Source of the DNA: FW021-bin31 sp964478125
Lineage (GTDB): Bacteria > Bacteroidota > Bacteroidia > Chitinophagales > Chitinophagaceae
NCBI GenBank assembly: GCA_964478125.1
Contig: CAYZGR010000056.1
Coordinates: forward strand, 1-20,597
Direction: 5' to 3'
Length of the DNA stretch: 20,597 nucleotides
The notes under the pieces were generated by a model, which did not search any database, was not told where the DNA came from, and saw only the letters and a list, made by a program, of their open reading frames with translations. A program made the translations under genes and the position numbers. This document shows, piece by piece, positions 7,278-15,325 of this stretch; the stretch's first letter is position 1, and each line of letters begins with the position of its first letter.

Positions 7278-8045
7278 TTAATTCGTCTTGAGTTGAAGTC
7301 GTACAGGACAGTGATCGCTATGAACAACATCCTGCAATATGCAAGCCTCCTGCAGCCGGGGCTGTAAAGACCGGGAGGCGCTTATATAATCAATGCGCCA
7401 TCCCTTATTTTTTGTTCGGGCCCGTGCACGATAGCTCCACCAGCTATATTGGTGCGGTTCAGAATGGAAATGACGGAAAGCATCAATAAAGCCGGAGTCA
7501 AAAAACTTGTCCATCCATGCCCGTTCCTCGGGAAGGAACCCCGAAGAATTTTTGTTACGGACCGGATCATGGATGTCTATCGGTTTATGACAGATATTGT
7601 AATCTCCGCAGATCACCAATTGCTTCCCTTCTTTCGTGAGCTGATGTATATAATTGTAAAATTCATCCAGCCATTTATATTTGTATGTTTGTCGCAGCTC
7701 CCCCGTCGTTCCTGATGGGAAATAAGCATTGATCAAAGTCCAGTCTTCAAAATCGAGTTGCAATACCCGCCCTTCCGCATCACTCTGCTGTATGCCATTG
7801 CCATAAAACACTTCCCGGGGTTCCGCCCTGGAGAAAACGGCCACCCCGCTATAACCTCTTTTCTGGGCTGGAAACCAATATTGGTGATAACCCAATTCTG
7901 AGATGCGGTCCGAATCAATATCTTCCTGTTGTGCTTTTATTTCCTGGAGGCAAAGGATGTCTGCCGGATCCGAAGCGAGCCAGTCCATAAAGCCTTTTTT
8001 AATGGCGGCACGAATGCCGTTTACGTTATAGGTAATAATGCGCAT
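7278..8045 (-). CDS. xth: Exodeoxyribonuclease III / AP endonuclease
   Basis: It cleaves DNA at abasic sites and removes 3' blocks in base-excision repair. The 255 residues form one EEP fold with all motifs: Asn7 in TYNVNGIRAA, the metal-binding Glu35 in LQEIK, GYSGVAVFSR, CGDYNICHKPIDIHDP, GWRIDYISAS and the C-terminal VHSDHCPVRLQL with the catalytic Asp-His. The length suits bacterial ExoIII/ExoA. It starts 17 nt after the surA-like gene on the same strand and is probably cotranscribed with it. Confidence 0.95.
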   Translation of the reverse strand: MRIITYNVNGIRAAIKKGFMDWLASDPADILCLQEIKAQQEDIDSDRISELGYHQYWFPAQKRGYSGVAVFSRAEPREVFYGNGIQQSDAEGRVLQLDFEDWTLINAYFPSGTTGELRQTYKYKWLDEFYNYIHQLTKEGKQLVICGDYNICHKPIDIHDPVRNKNSSGFLPEERAWMDKFFDSGFIDAFRHFHSEPHQYSWWSYRARARTKNKGWRIDYISASRSLQPRLQEACILQDVVHSDHCPVRLQLKTN

Positions 8046-8062
8046 AACCCGGTTTAATAGAA

Positions 8063-9493
8063 TTAATGGATTTCCTGGCCGGTTTGTTTTTCCATCTTAT
8101 CAGACATATCGACCCATTGCCGGATGTTTTTACAACTTTCATATTCGGGATCAATGTGAAGATAAAAGTCCGATATGTGTTTATCAAACCATTCATTCAG
8201 TACTTCAAATTGTTTCTTTTGGAGGGCCTGTTCCTGCACCCGGCTGTAGTCTGTGTTCAGGCTCTCCCGATGCGGCTTGCTTCTCGATTTGAGGTAAAGA
8301 ATGCGCGCGGCCTTCTGTTCACGCATTCGCGGGTTGGGAATAAAAGCGGCCGGGTTTGAAATATCGCCCACTTTCATGGAATCCAGGGCAAGCACAACGG
8401 AAGGGTCCAATGCATCCATCCGCATCAGAGTAGAACCATCCGGCATGGTAAACATGCCCCCCGTATTTTTAGTTCCTCCCTGCAGGTTGTCATCGGTGCT
8501 GTATAAAGAGGCGGCCTGCCCAAAGGTCAATTTTCCCGAAATAATTTGGGAACGAACCGTATCCAGCTTCGCAATCGCCTTATTGACATCGCTGCTCGTT
8601 ATCGGAGGAATGAGCAAAATATGGCGTACTTTGGCAATATTCCCCTCCCGTTTCACCATTTGAATGATATGATATCCAAACTGGCTTTTGAAAACGGGAG
8701 ATATCTCTCCATCTTTCAGCCGGAAAGCAGCCGCTACAAAGTTGGGGTCAAACTGCTTTTCGGTCCGGTCAATCGTCAATATTTTACCTCCCGTAGCCAC
8801 ATCATTGGAATACAGGTTGGCCAGAGAAGCAAAAGATTTCTTACCCGACATCGCCTCCTTCTTGAGCTCTCTGAGCTGATTAATGGTATAATCTACTACC
8901 GAAGGATCCGGCTTGGGCTTTATCACAATCTGCCCCACCTCCACTTCTGATTTAAAGTAAGGCAGACTGTCTTCGGGTATGGAATCAAAGAATTGTTGCA
9001 CCTCTGTGGGCGTTATTTTTACATCGCTGGTGATCTTGTCCCGCATGGCCTGAGCCAGAAGAATGTCTTTATAATCCTGCCGGTATTTATCCTTGATCTG
9101 AAAAATACTCATTCCCAGCTTTTCCTCCATATTCTGCCGGGAACCATACAAATGTTCAAATTGACGTATGCGTTGATCCAATCGCTGCTCTACCTCATCA
9201 TCACTTACGGGAAGGCTGTCCTTTTCAGCCTGAAGCACCAGTGCATTCTGGGCCAGCATTTGTTCCAGAATGGCGCAGGAAGCATTTGGCGGTAGCGAAT
9301 CGTACTGCTGGCGCTGTTGTAAGATCATATTCTGGAGATCGCTCTTTAAAATGATCTTACTCCCAATAATTGCAATAATCTTGTCTGCAGCAGGCTTATT
9401 CTCATTCCCGTAAACGTAGGTTTGCGCCCGAAGATTCAAAGCCCCCAAAAGCAGGAACATGCCAGACAAAATCAACCATTTAAAATGCTTCAT
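8063..9493 (-). CDS. SurA-like periplasmic peptidyl-prolyl isomerase
   Basis: A 476-residue exported chaperone predicted to help outer-membrane proteins fold. A Sec signal peptide covers about residues 1-23 (hydrophobic LILSGMFLLLGALNL, cleavage near RAQ). A SurA N-terminal domain follows, with ADKIIAIIGSKIILKSDL and EQMLAQNALVLQAEKD. There are two parvulin domains: about 180-285 (EVEVGQIVIKP, GEISPVFKSQFGYHIIQM) and about 286-400 (KVRHILLIPP, FGQAASLYSTDDN, GGMFTMPDGS). The first has the more canonical C-terminal GYHIIQ motif; the second ends in an atypical PRMREQKAARILYL. The order matches SurA. A TAATTTTG box ends only 5 nt before the ATG. Confidence 0.9.
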   Translation of the reverse strand: MKHFKWLILSGMFLLLGALNLRAQTYVYGNENKPAADKIIAIIGSKIILKSDLQNMILQQRQQYDSLPPNASCAILEQMLAQNALVLQAEKDSLPVSDDEVEQRLDQRIRQFEHLYGSRQNMEEKLGMSIFQIKDKYRQDYKDILLAQAMRDKITSDVKITPTEVQQFFDSIPEDSLPYFKSEVEVGQIVIKPKPDPSVVDYTINQLRELKKEAMSGKKSFASLANLYSNDVATGGKILTIDRTEKQFDPNFVAAAFRLKDGEISPVFKSQFGYHIIQMVKREGNIAKVRHILLIPPITSSDVNKAIAKLDTVRSQIISGKLTFGQAASLYSTDDNLQGGTKNTGGMFTMPDGSTLMRMDALDPSVVLALDSMKVGDISNPAAFIPNPRMREQKAARILYLKSRSKPHRESLNTDYSRVQEQALQKKQFEVLNEWFDKHISDFYLHIDPEYESCKNIRQWVDMSDKMEKQTGQEIH

Positions 9494-9498
9494 AACAC

Positions 9499-9506
9499 CA
9501 AAATTA
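9499..9506 (-). promoter_or_regulatory. -7 box (TAATTTTG) of the surA-like gene
   Basis: Perfect TAnnTTTG match on the minus strand, ending 5 nt before the ATG at 9493. Transcripts would be leaderless or nearly so. It would separate surA-xth from infB, whose stop codon is 77 nt upstream of surA. Confidence 0.45.
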
Positions 9507-9570
9507 ACCGGAAATACCTGCTTCGGGCTTTTACTTGATTATTTTAACAAACTTTTAAATCACACATATT

Positions 9571-12540
9571 TTAGAGGGTCCGCTTGACTTCAATCTCATC
9601 ATAAGCCTCAATGATATCCCCTATCTTAATATCGTTATAATTTTTGATGGTCAGCCCACATTCCATTCCGGCAGTTATTTCCCTTGCGTCTTCTTTATAA
9701 CGTTTCAGGGAGCCCAGCTCCCCGGTATATATCACGATACCGTCGCGGATCAGATGTATTCTCGAGTTCCTGTTGATCTTACCATCCTGAACATAGCAGC
9801 CGGCAATGGCCACCTTGTTGATGCGATAGGTCTCGCGTACTTCGACATTGGCAGCCACCTTTTCCTCAATCTTGGGCTCAAGCATGCCTTCCATGGCACT
9901 CTTCAATTCTTCTATAGCCGTGTAAATGATGGAATAGGTCCGGATCTCAATATTTTCATTTTCTGCAAGGCGGGCAGCCTGAACAGACGGCCGAACCTGA
10001 AAGCCCACGATAATAGCATCAGATGCCGTGGCCAGCAATACGTCCGATTCCGTAATTTGTCCTACAGCCTTATGGACCACGTTAACCACGATCTCCTCCG
10101 TGGATAATTTCTGGAAGGAATCACTCAATGCTTCCACGGAGCCATCCACATCTCCCTTGATGATCACGTTCAGTTCTTTAAAGTTGCCTAATGCCAGGCG
10201 TCGGCCAATCTCCTCTAGGGTGATATGCTTGCGGGCACGGGCGCTTTGTTCGCGCATGATCTGGGTCCGATGACTTGCCAGTTCTTTCGCATCAGATTCA
10301 TTTTCAAACACGCGGAATTTTTCACCGGATTGGGGCGCCCCATTCAATCCCAATACCTGGACCGGGGTGGACGGGGTAGATTTTTCGATCCGTTGCCCTC
10401 TCTCGTTAAATAACGCCTTCATCCTTCCATAATAAGGTCCTGCCACGATCATATCTCCCTGGGTAAGCGTGCCATTCTGGACCAACAAAGAAGTCACATA
10501 TCCCCTTCCCTTGTCCAGACTCGCATCTATTACCGTACCCACGGCATGGCGGTCGGGATTGGCTTTCAACTCCAGCAACTCTGCCTCCAGCAATATTTTT
10601 TCAAGGAGCTGGTCCACATGGGTTCCTTTCTTCGCCGATATCTCCTGCGACTGGAATTTCCCTCCCCAATCTTCTACCAGAATGTTCATGGCGGCCAATT
10701 GTTCCTTTATTTTTTCAGGGTTGGCCCCTTCTTTATCAATCTTGTTAATAGCAAAGATCATAGGCAGGCCTGCAGCCTGTGCATGGGAAATTGCTTCCTT
10801 GGTTTGCGGCATGATGGCATCGTCAGCCGCTATCACGATCACGGCAATATCCCCGACGGTAGCGCCGCGCGCCCGCATGGCGGTAAAGGCCTCGTGACCC
10901 GGGGTATCCAGGAAACAGATCTTTTTGCCTTCCGGCAGGGTCACCTCATAAGCTCCGATATGCTGCGTGATCCCTCCTACCTCGCCGGCCACCACCGCGG
11001 CATTACGAATGTAATCAAGCAGGGAGGTCTTACCGTGATCCACATGTCCCATGATGGTCACAATGGGAGAGCGGGGTTTCAGATCCCCGGGATCGTCCTG
11101 CTCTTCTTTATCCATCAGCTCCTCCTGTTCCTTCAGGTCAATAAACTCTACCTCATACCCGAATTCACTGGCCACCAATTCAATCACTTCTGCATCCAGG
11201 CGCTGATTAATAGAAACCATAATACCCAGGCTCATGCATTTGCTGATAACGTCTGCAAAACTGACGTCCATGAGGCTGGCAAATTCATTCACCGAAATAA
11301 ATTCGGTTACTTGCAATTTATTGTTTTCCTGCGCTTCACTGGCTGCACGCTGTTCTGCTTTTTCTTCTCTTTTGGCTCTGCGGTTTTTAGCTTTCAGGCT
11401 CTTGTTCCGGCTGGTACCGGACAGCTTCGCCTGTGTTTCACGTATTTTTTCCTGTATTTCCTTTTCATCAATTTCCTTCTCGGGTACCTGTCGTCCTCTG
11501 CGGCCTTTTCCACTTGGCCGGCCGGCGCCCTTTTTGGGTGAGCGGGTACCCGCTCCTGCATTCTTCCGATCCAAAGGTATGCGCTTCCGTTTGCGCTTAT
11601 GTTCTCTCGTGCTCTTCTCCTTTTCTTTTTCTTTCTCCTTCTCCTTTTTCACCGGTTCTTTAGGCAGGTCGATTTTACCGACCAGACGGGGACCGCTGAG
11701 CCTGATGGTTTTGGTTTGGATTCTCTCCGGCTCTTCCGATTCCTGTGTTTCTTTTTCAACAGGCTGTTCCTTTTCTACTTTTTTTGCTTCTTCAGACTCT
11801 TTTTTCGGAGGCATTTCGGGCTGTTGAATGGTGGTTTCCTCTTTCTCCTCCGTCGGACCGTCGGTCTCTTTTGCCGTATCTTTCTTCTTTGCGGTCTTTT
11901 TAGGACGGGTAGACGAGTCAATCCCGGAAAGGTCAATTTTACCGACCACGTTGACTCCATTTGTCGTTTTGGGCTTTTCTGCCTCCCTGGCCTCTTCCCG
12001 CTGTTCCGGGGCGGTCGTTCCTGAAGCCGGTACTTCCGCTTCGGGATGAGGGGTACTTTCTTCCGCGGCCTGTTCCGGGAGCGGTTCTGCTTCAGAAGGC
12101 GTGTCTTCTTTGACCGACGGCGGCAGATCATCAACCGGCGGGCCTTCTGGCGCCGGAGTTTGCTCTAAAGGTTGGCTTGTTTCTGTTTCCCCCGTTGAAA
12201 GATCGCCGGGACCTTCCGCTTTCGTATCTACCAGAACATCCTCTTGTGGCGCTTCTTCTTTTTTCTCTTGATCGGTCTTTTCCTCCCGATGTTCTTCTTT
12301 GGCGCTTCCCACGCTAACGCCCCGTGGCAGATCAATCTGATCGCTCTTGCGTTTGTTGGCCCGGTCCTGCTGAAATTCATCCTGTAGGGATTCATACATC
12401 TCCTCCGTGAGCCTGGTATTGGGTTTGAAATCATCTGTGTCAAAACCTTTGGATTTCAAAAAATTGACCAGGGTATCCCTACCAATGTTAAACTCTTTGG
12501 CAGCAGCCAGTAATCGTGGTGTTTTGGTTGGTACAGCCAT
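9571..12540 (-). CDS. infB: Translation initiation factor IF-2
   Basis: A GTPase that brings initiator fMet-tRNA to the 30S subunit and promotes subunit joining. It has 989 residues. An IF2_N module lies at 1-55, then a long charged, low-complexity linker (about 60-400) containing two VGKIDL repeats and a KEKEKEKEKEK run, and a second IF2_N-like module near 420-470. The G domain shows G1 GHVDHGKT at 498-505, G3 DTPGH at 545-549 and G4 NKID at 599-602. Domains II, C1 and C2 follow to the end, including LNVIIKGDVDGSVEAL and GFQVRPS. The linker gives many spurious open frames on the other strand. It is 63 nt after nusA in the conserved rimP-nusA-infB order. Confidence 0.97.
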   Translation of the reverse strand: MAVPTKTPRLLAAAKEFNIGRDTLVNFLKSKGFDTDDFKPNTRLTEEMYESLQDEFQQDRANKRKSDQIDLPRGVSVGSAKEEHREEKTDQEKKEEAPQEDVLVDTKAEGPGDLSTGETETSQPLEQTPAPEGPPVDDLPPSVKEDTPSEAEPLPEQAAEESTPHPEAEVPASGTTAPEQREEAREAEKPKTTNGVNVVGKIDLSGIDSSTRPKKTAKKKDTAKETDGPTEEKEETTIQQPEMPPKKESEEAKKVEKEQPVEKETQESEEPERIQTKTIRLSGPRLVGKIDLPKEPVKKEKEKEKEKEKSTREHKRKRKRIPLDRKNAGAGTRSPKKGAGRPSGKGRRGRQVPEKEIDEKEIQEKIRETQAKLSGTSRNKSLKAKNRRAKREEKAEQRAASEAQENNKLQVTEFISVNEFASLMDVSFADVISKCMSLGIMVSINQRLDAEVIELVASEFGYEVEFIDLKEQEELMDKEEQDDPGDLKPRSPIVTIMGHVDHGKTSLLDYIRNAAVVAGEVGGITQHIGAYEVTLPEGKKICFLDTPGHEAFTAMRARGATVGDIAVIVIAADDAIMPQTKEAISHAQAAGLPMIFAINKIDKEGANPEKIKEQLAAMNILVEDWGGKFQSQEISAKKGTHVDQLLEKILLEAELLELKANPDRHAVGTVIDASLDKGRGYVTSLLVQNGTLTQGDMIVAGPYYGRMKALFNERGQRIEKSTPSTPVQVLGLNGAPQSGEKFRVFENESDAKELASHRTQIMREQSARARKHITLEEIGRRLALGNFKELNVIIKGDVDGSVEALSDSFQKLSTEEIVVNVVHKAVGQITESDVLLATASDAIIVGFQVRPSVQAARLAENENIEIRTYSIIYTAIEELKSAMEGMLEPKIEEKVAANVEVRETYRINKVAIAGCYVQDGKINRNSRIHLIRDGIVIYTGELGSLKRYKEDAREITAGMECGLTIKNYNDIKIGDIIEAYDEIEVKRTL

Positions 12541-12603
12541 TCTGTGACACTCCGTTTTTTAAATATTTAAGCATGTCTCTTGTTTTGGGCCATGCCGTAT
12601 TTC

Positions 12604-13863
12604 TTATACTTCACTTTCGTCCTTGTCAAATTCCTCTTTTAGAATACGCCTGACTTCTAAAATAGTCTCTTCTTCAAGGTCTGAACGACGAACCAGTTCC
12701 TCGGTACTCAGGGCCAGGACACTTCTTGCCGTGTCGCAGCCGATCCGTTTCAGTTCGTCCAGGATCCATTTATCAATTTCGTCTAAAAACTCATCCAGAT
12801 CTATATCATATTCTACATCAATTTCGTCTTCATCTCTGTAAACATTGATCTCATATCCTGTGAGATCCTGCGCCAGCTTGATATTCACTCCCTTTTTGCC
12901 AATAGCCATTGATACCTGGTCCGCAGCGAGATAGACCTCCGCATAATGATTTTCAGCATCCACCGTCATGTGGGATATCTTTGCAGGGGTCAGCGATCGC
13001 TGGATCAGCAGTTGGGTATTATTGGTATAGTTGATGATATCAATATTTTCATTCCTCAACTCCCGTACAATGCCATGTATACGGCTGCCTTTCATACCTA
13101 CGCAGGCCCCCACGGGATCGATACGGTCATCATAGGATTCTACGGCTACTTTGGCTCTTTCTCCCGGCTCCCTGACTATTTTCCTGATCACGATAAGGCC
13201 GTCAAATATTTCCGGCACTTCAATTTCAAGGAGCTTGGCTAAAAATTCGGGATCGGTTCGCGACAATATAATGACCGGGCTGTTGTTTTTCATTTCGACC
13301 CTTTTGATCACCGCCCGTACATTCTCCCCCTTTTTAAAGAAATCCGAGGGAATCTGTTCCGATTTCGGCAAGATAAGCTCATTCCCGTCATCATCCAAAA
13401 GCAGGCTTTCCCTTTTCCACATTTGATATACTTCACCGGTAATGATGTCGCCAACGCGATCGGCATATTTATTTAGCAGAATATTCTTTTTAAGGTCTCC
13501 GATACGGGCAGCCAATGTCTGTTTGGCAGCCAGGATGGCACGGCGTCCAAAGTCCGAGATCTTAACCTCTTCATATACTTCTTCCCCGACCTGGTAATCC
13601 GGTTCAATTTTAATGGCATCGCTGTAGGATATCTGTTTGTACTCATCTTCTACACCCCCATCCTCCACTATTTCCCTGCGCCGGATGATCTCCAGATCCC
13701 CTTTTTCGGTGTTTACGATAACATCAAAGTTCTCATCATCACCATACTTTTTACGAAGCAGGGTTTTAAACACATCTTCCAGAACTTTCATCAGCGTAGG
13801 ACGATCAATGTTCTCCGCATCCTTAAACTCGGTAAAAGAGTCTATCAGATTAATACTTGCCAT
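12604..13863 (-). CDS. nusA: Transcription termination/antitermination factor NusA
   Basis: It binds RNA polymerase and nascent RNA and affects pausing, termination and antitermination. The 419 residues include the N-terminal polymerase-binding domain (1-~125, with DFGRRAILAAKQTLAARI), an S1 domain from about 135 (VGDIITGEVYQMW) and two KH domains. KH1 has DPVGACVGMKGSRI and KH2 has VSMAIGKKGVNIKLAQDLTG. It is shorter than E. coli NusA (495), lacking the two tandem acidic repeats; only one short helical repeat near the end (ARSVLALSTEELVRRSDL) is visible. It follows rimP after 15 nt. Confidence 0.96.
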   Translation of the reverse strand: MASINLIDSFTEFKDAENIDRPTLMKVLEDVFKTLLRKKYGDDENFDVIVNTEKGDLEIIRRREIVEDGGVEDEYKQISYSDAIKIEPDYQVGEEVYEEVKISDFGRRAILAAKQTLAARIGDLKKNILLNKYADRVGDIITGEVYQMWKRESLLLDDDGNELILPKSEQIPSDFFKKGENVRAVIKRVEMKNNSPVIILSRTDPEFLAKLLEIEVPEIFDGLIVIRKIVREPGERAKVAVESYDDRIDPVGACVGMKGSRIHGIVRELRNENIDIINYTNNTQLLIQRSLTPAKISHMTVDAENHYAEVYLAADQVSMAIGKKGVNIKLAQDLTGYEINVYRDEDEIDVEYDIDLDEFLDEIDKWILDELKRIGCDTARSVLALSTEELVRRSDLEEETILEVRRILKEEFDKDESEV

Positions 13864-13878
13864 TTTTTAAGTTTTTAT

Positions 13879-14367
13879 TTAAAAACGCACACATACTTTG
13901 GTGTTTTTTATCTCATTAAAAGGGAACGGCTCCGGTTCTCTTTCCCGGGTTTCTTCCTTCTTTCCCTTTTTCTTTTTTTGCTTGTATTCCAATACTATAA
14001 AATCTTCCTGTACTTCTTTAAGAATCCCCGTCTTCTTCTGTCCGTTTTTAAGCCATACGTCTACCTCTCGGCCTATATTTTTTTTATACTGCCTCCATTG
14101 CCGCAGGGGTTCGTCCAGGCCCGGAGAAGAGACTTCAAGCGAGAAATTTCCTCCCGGAAATAAATTGAACTCCTCTATACGCTTCCGCAACGAGCGGTTG
14201 ATACCGGCCAGGCTTTCAATCGTACTGCCCTGATCCGCATCAATAAAAATCCTGATTTGGTTGCCCTGCAATATTTTCATCTCCACCAGAAAAAAGCCTT
14301 CCCGTTGTTCCAATATTTCTTCAACCCATTCGCGGATCTTTTCCGTTTGTGCCTTATTTTCTACCAT
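13879..14367 (-). CDS. rimP: Ribosome maturation factor RimP
   Basis: It is needed for late 30S subunit assembly. The 162 residues show the family pattern: an N-terminal alpha/beta domain with VEMKILQGNQIRIFIDADQG and ESLAGINRSLRKRIEE, the conserved FSLEVSSPGLDEPLRQWRQY (SPGxDRPL-type motif), and a C-terminal Sm-like barrel including GREVDVWLKNGQKKTGILKE. A lysine-rich KQKKKKGKKEE insert follows. It is the first gene of rimP-nusA-infB. The leader has a strong hairpin and T-tract ending 7 nt before the ATG. Confidence 0.94.
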   Translation of the reverse strand: MVENKAQTEKIREWVEEILEQREGFFLVEMKILQGNQIRIFIDADQGSTIESLAGINRSLRKRIEEFNLFPGGNFSLEVSSPGLDEPLRQWRQYKKNIGREVDVWLKNGQKKTGILKEVQEDFIVLEYKQKKKKGKKEETREREPEPFPFNEIKNTKVCVRF

Positions 14368-14410
14368 ATTTCAAAAAAAGGAGGGGACATCTACTTGTCC
14401 CCTCTTTCAT
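14354..14410 (-). CDS. Possible 18-residue leader peptide overlapping the rimP start
   Basis: ATG at 14410 opens MKEGTSRCPLLFLKYGRK and stops at 14354, overlapping the first 14 nt of rimP in another frame. The terminator-like hairpin lies wholly inside it. The start is about 16 nt after the -7 box. No conservation can be tested here, and such a short ORF may be chance. Confidence 0.25.
   Translation of the reverse strand: MKEGTSRCPLLFLKYGRK
14374..14407 (-). terminator. Terminator-like hairpin in the rimP-nusA-infB leader (candidate attenuator)
   Basis: On the minus strand GAGGGGACA and TGTCCCCTC form a perfect 9-bp stem around a 6-nt loop, directly followed by CTTTTTTT. Flanking A-T and G-T pairs can lengthen the stem. 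The T-tract ends 6-7 nt before the rimP ATG. The neighbouring gene is divergent, so no upstream gene needs terminating here. On the plus strand only TTT follows, so the orientation favours the rimP side. Confidence 0.6.
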
Positions 14411-14426
14411 GCGCTTATTTCCGCTG

Positions 14427-14434
14427 CAAAATTA
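14427..14434 (-). promoter_or_regulatory. -7 box (TAATTTTG) of rimP-nusA-infB
   Basis: Perfect TAnnTTTG match on the minus strand; the position 19 nt upstream reads TTTT instead of TTTG. The start would be near 14420, placing the hairpin within a leader of about 50 nt. Confidence 0.5.
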
Positions 14435-14549
14435 CTATTTTTTTCTGCTACAGAAAAACAAGATCAAAATTTTTTTGATTTTTGTCTGCTTTATCTTTAT
14501 CTGCCCGTATCATGTTCCGCTGTTAAGATTAACTTAAATAAAAAAGGTA

Positions 14550-14583
14550 TTTCCGGCTTCTTCGCAAAAAATGAATACCTTCG
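14550..14583 (+). promoter_or_regulatory. Candidate promoter of the DUF4834-like gene
   Basis: TTTC at 14550-14553, a 22-nt spacer, then TACCTTCG at 14576-14583, one base from TAnnTTTG. The box ends 7 nt before the ATG, which would leave little or no leader. Confidence 0.35.
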
Positions 14584-14590
14584 TAAAGTT

Positions 14591-14884
14591 ATGTTAAGAA
14601 TTTTTGAAATTCTGATTGAGGGAATATTCCTGTATCTCCTGTACAAGTTAATATTTAACTTTATCATACCGGTTTATCGCTCCTTTAAAAAAGCGCGCAA
14701 GCAGATGCAAGACATGCAAAACCGGATGAATGAACAAATGCGGGGACGCCAACAGGGTTATTATTCCAATCCCCGGCCCCATTCCTATTCCAAGAGCCAA
14801 CGATCCAACGGCCGGTCTCGCTCCAATAAGACCGCTCCTCCTTCCGAAGAAGGGGAATACATCGACTACGAAGAAGTAAAATAA
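14591..14884 (+). CDS. Small membrane-anchored protein, DUF4834-like
   Basis: A 97-residue protein with an N-terminal hydrophobic segment (ILIEGIFLYLLYKLIFNFII, about residues 7-26). A basic amphipathic stretch follows (RSFKKARKQMQDMQNRMNEQ), then a Q/R/S-rich, probably disordered part, and an acidic tail EEGEYIDYEEVK. The layout and the GEYIDYEEVK tail resemble DUF4834 proteins found across Bacteroidota; function unknown. The frame is open upstream to 14261, but that part overlaps rimP and its leader, and the ATG at 14591 just after a promoter-like box is the better start. Confidence 0.7.
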   Translation: MLRIFEILIEGIFLYLLYKLIFNFIIPVYRSFKKARKQMQDMQNRMNEQMRGRQQGYYSNPRPHSYSKSQRSNGRSRSNKTAPPSEEGEYIDYEEVK

Positions 14885-14910
14885 CCGTATTGCTTTCAGG
14901 ACAAAAAAAT

Positions 14911-14941
14911 GTTGTTAAATCTTCCGATTTACGTACTTTTG
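14911..14941 (+). promoter_or_regulatory. Promoter of the tRNA gene
   Basis: GTTG at 14911-14914, a spacer of exactly 19 nt, then TACTTTTG at 14934-14941. The start would be near 14948, about 90 nt before the mature tRNA; the stretch between holds nothing else I recognise. Confidence 0.55.
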
Positions 14942-15035
14942 CTGCCCGGTAGAAAAGTGGGACCCGGAATTTTTTATACTTTACCTAAATCCTGTCCGTT
15001 ATTTGAAATTATTGTCTTTTGCAGTGCAAAAGATC

Positions 15036-15109
15036 GGTCCTATAGCTCAGTTGGTTAGAGCACCTGACTCATAATCAGGTGGTCCCAGGTTCAAGTCCTG
15101 GTGGGACCA
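15036..15109 (+). tRNA. tRNA with CAU anticodon (probably Ile2, possibly elongator Met)
   Basis: A complete 74-nt cloverleaf: acceptor GGTCCTA with TGGGACC, D arm with AGCTCAGTTGGTTAGAGC, anticodon stem CCTGA/TCAGG with loop CTCATAA (anticodon CAT), T arm with GGTTCAAGTCC, and discriminator A. The 3' CCA is not encoded. The C4-G69 and C5-G68 acceptor pairs are those favoured by TilS on tRNA-Ile2 in E. coli, whereas E. coli elongator tRNA-Met has U-A and A-U there. This leans towards Ile2, read as AUA after lysidine modification. Confidence 0.93.
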
Positions 15110-15119
15110 CATAAAAATC

Positions 15120-15154
15120 AAGCAGTTATGAAGCGGTTTTCATGGCTGCTTTTT
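15120..15154 (+). terminator. Intrinsic terminator of the tRNA
   Basis: AAGCAGTTATGAA pairs with TTCATGGCTGCTT over 13 positions (two G-T wobbles) with a 6-nt loop, then runs into TTTT and, after CA, more T. It starts 10 nt after the tRNA. Confidence 0.8.
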
Positions 15155-15295
15155 CATTTTTACGAAATTTGCCAGTAAATCTGCAAATGCCAAAAGTAAA
15201 GAGCTTTACTTATCGAGCGACTGAGTTTTTTTCTTTATTTCAAGCTTATATGAAAATGAATAATTTTCCTTTAAAAATTGGCGGCTTCAAATTAT

Positions 15296-15313
15296 TAATC
15301 GTAATATTGCAAT
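15296..15313 (+). promoter_or_regulatory. Putative ArsR operator/promoter in front of arsR
   Basis: TAATCGTAATATTGCAAT ends 12 nt before the arsR start codon. The same sequence with one change recurs before arsC. It contains TAATATTG, one base from the -7 consensus, with TTG 21 nt upstream, so a bound regulator would cover the promoter. ATCGTAAT and ATTGCAAT form an imperfect dyad. Binding by ArsR is inferred. Confidence 0.55.
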
Positions 15314-15325
15314 CAAACGGTAGAG

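Noticed and set aside
10546..11541. 331-codon plus-strand frame opposite infB
   Set aside because: It is antisense to the infB G domain and linker. Such long shadows are expected opposite this kind of sequence, and the product has no family features.
11600..11660. Repetitive CTTTTTCTT-type stretch as a possible DNA repeat or CRISPR-like array
   Set aside because: It encodes the Lys-Glu repeats of the IF-2 linker; there are no regularly spaced repeats with unique spacers here or elsewhere in the window.
14956..14966. GTGGGACC shared between the region before the tRNA and the tRNA 3' end, as a possible att repeat
   Set aside because: Only 8 nt match and it lies upstream of the tRNA, which is too short and in the wrong place for an attachment-site duplication.
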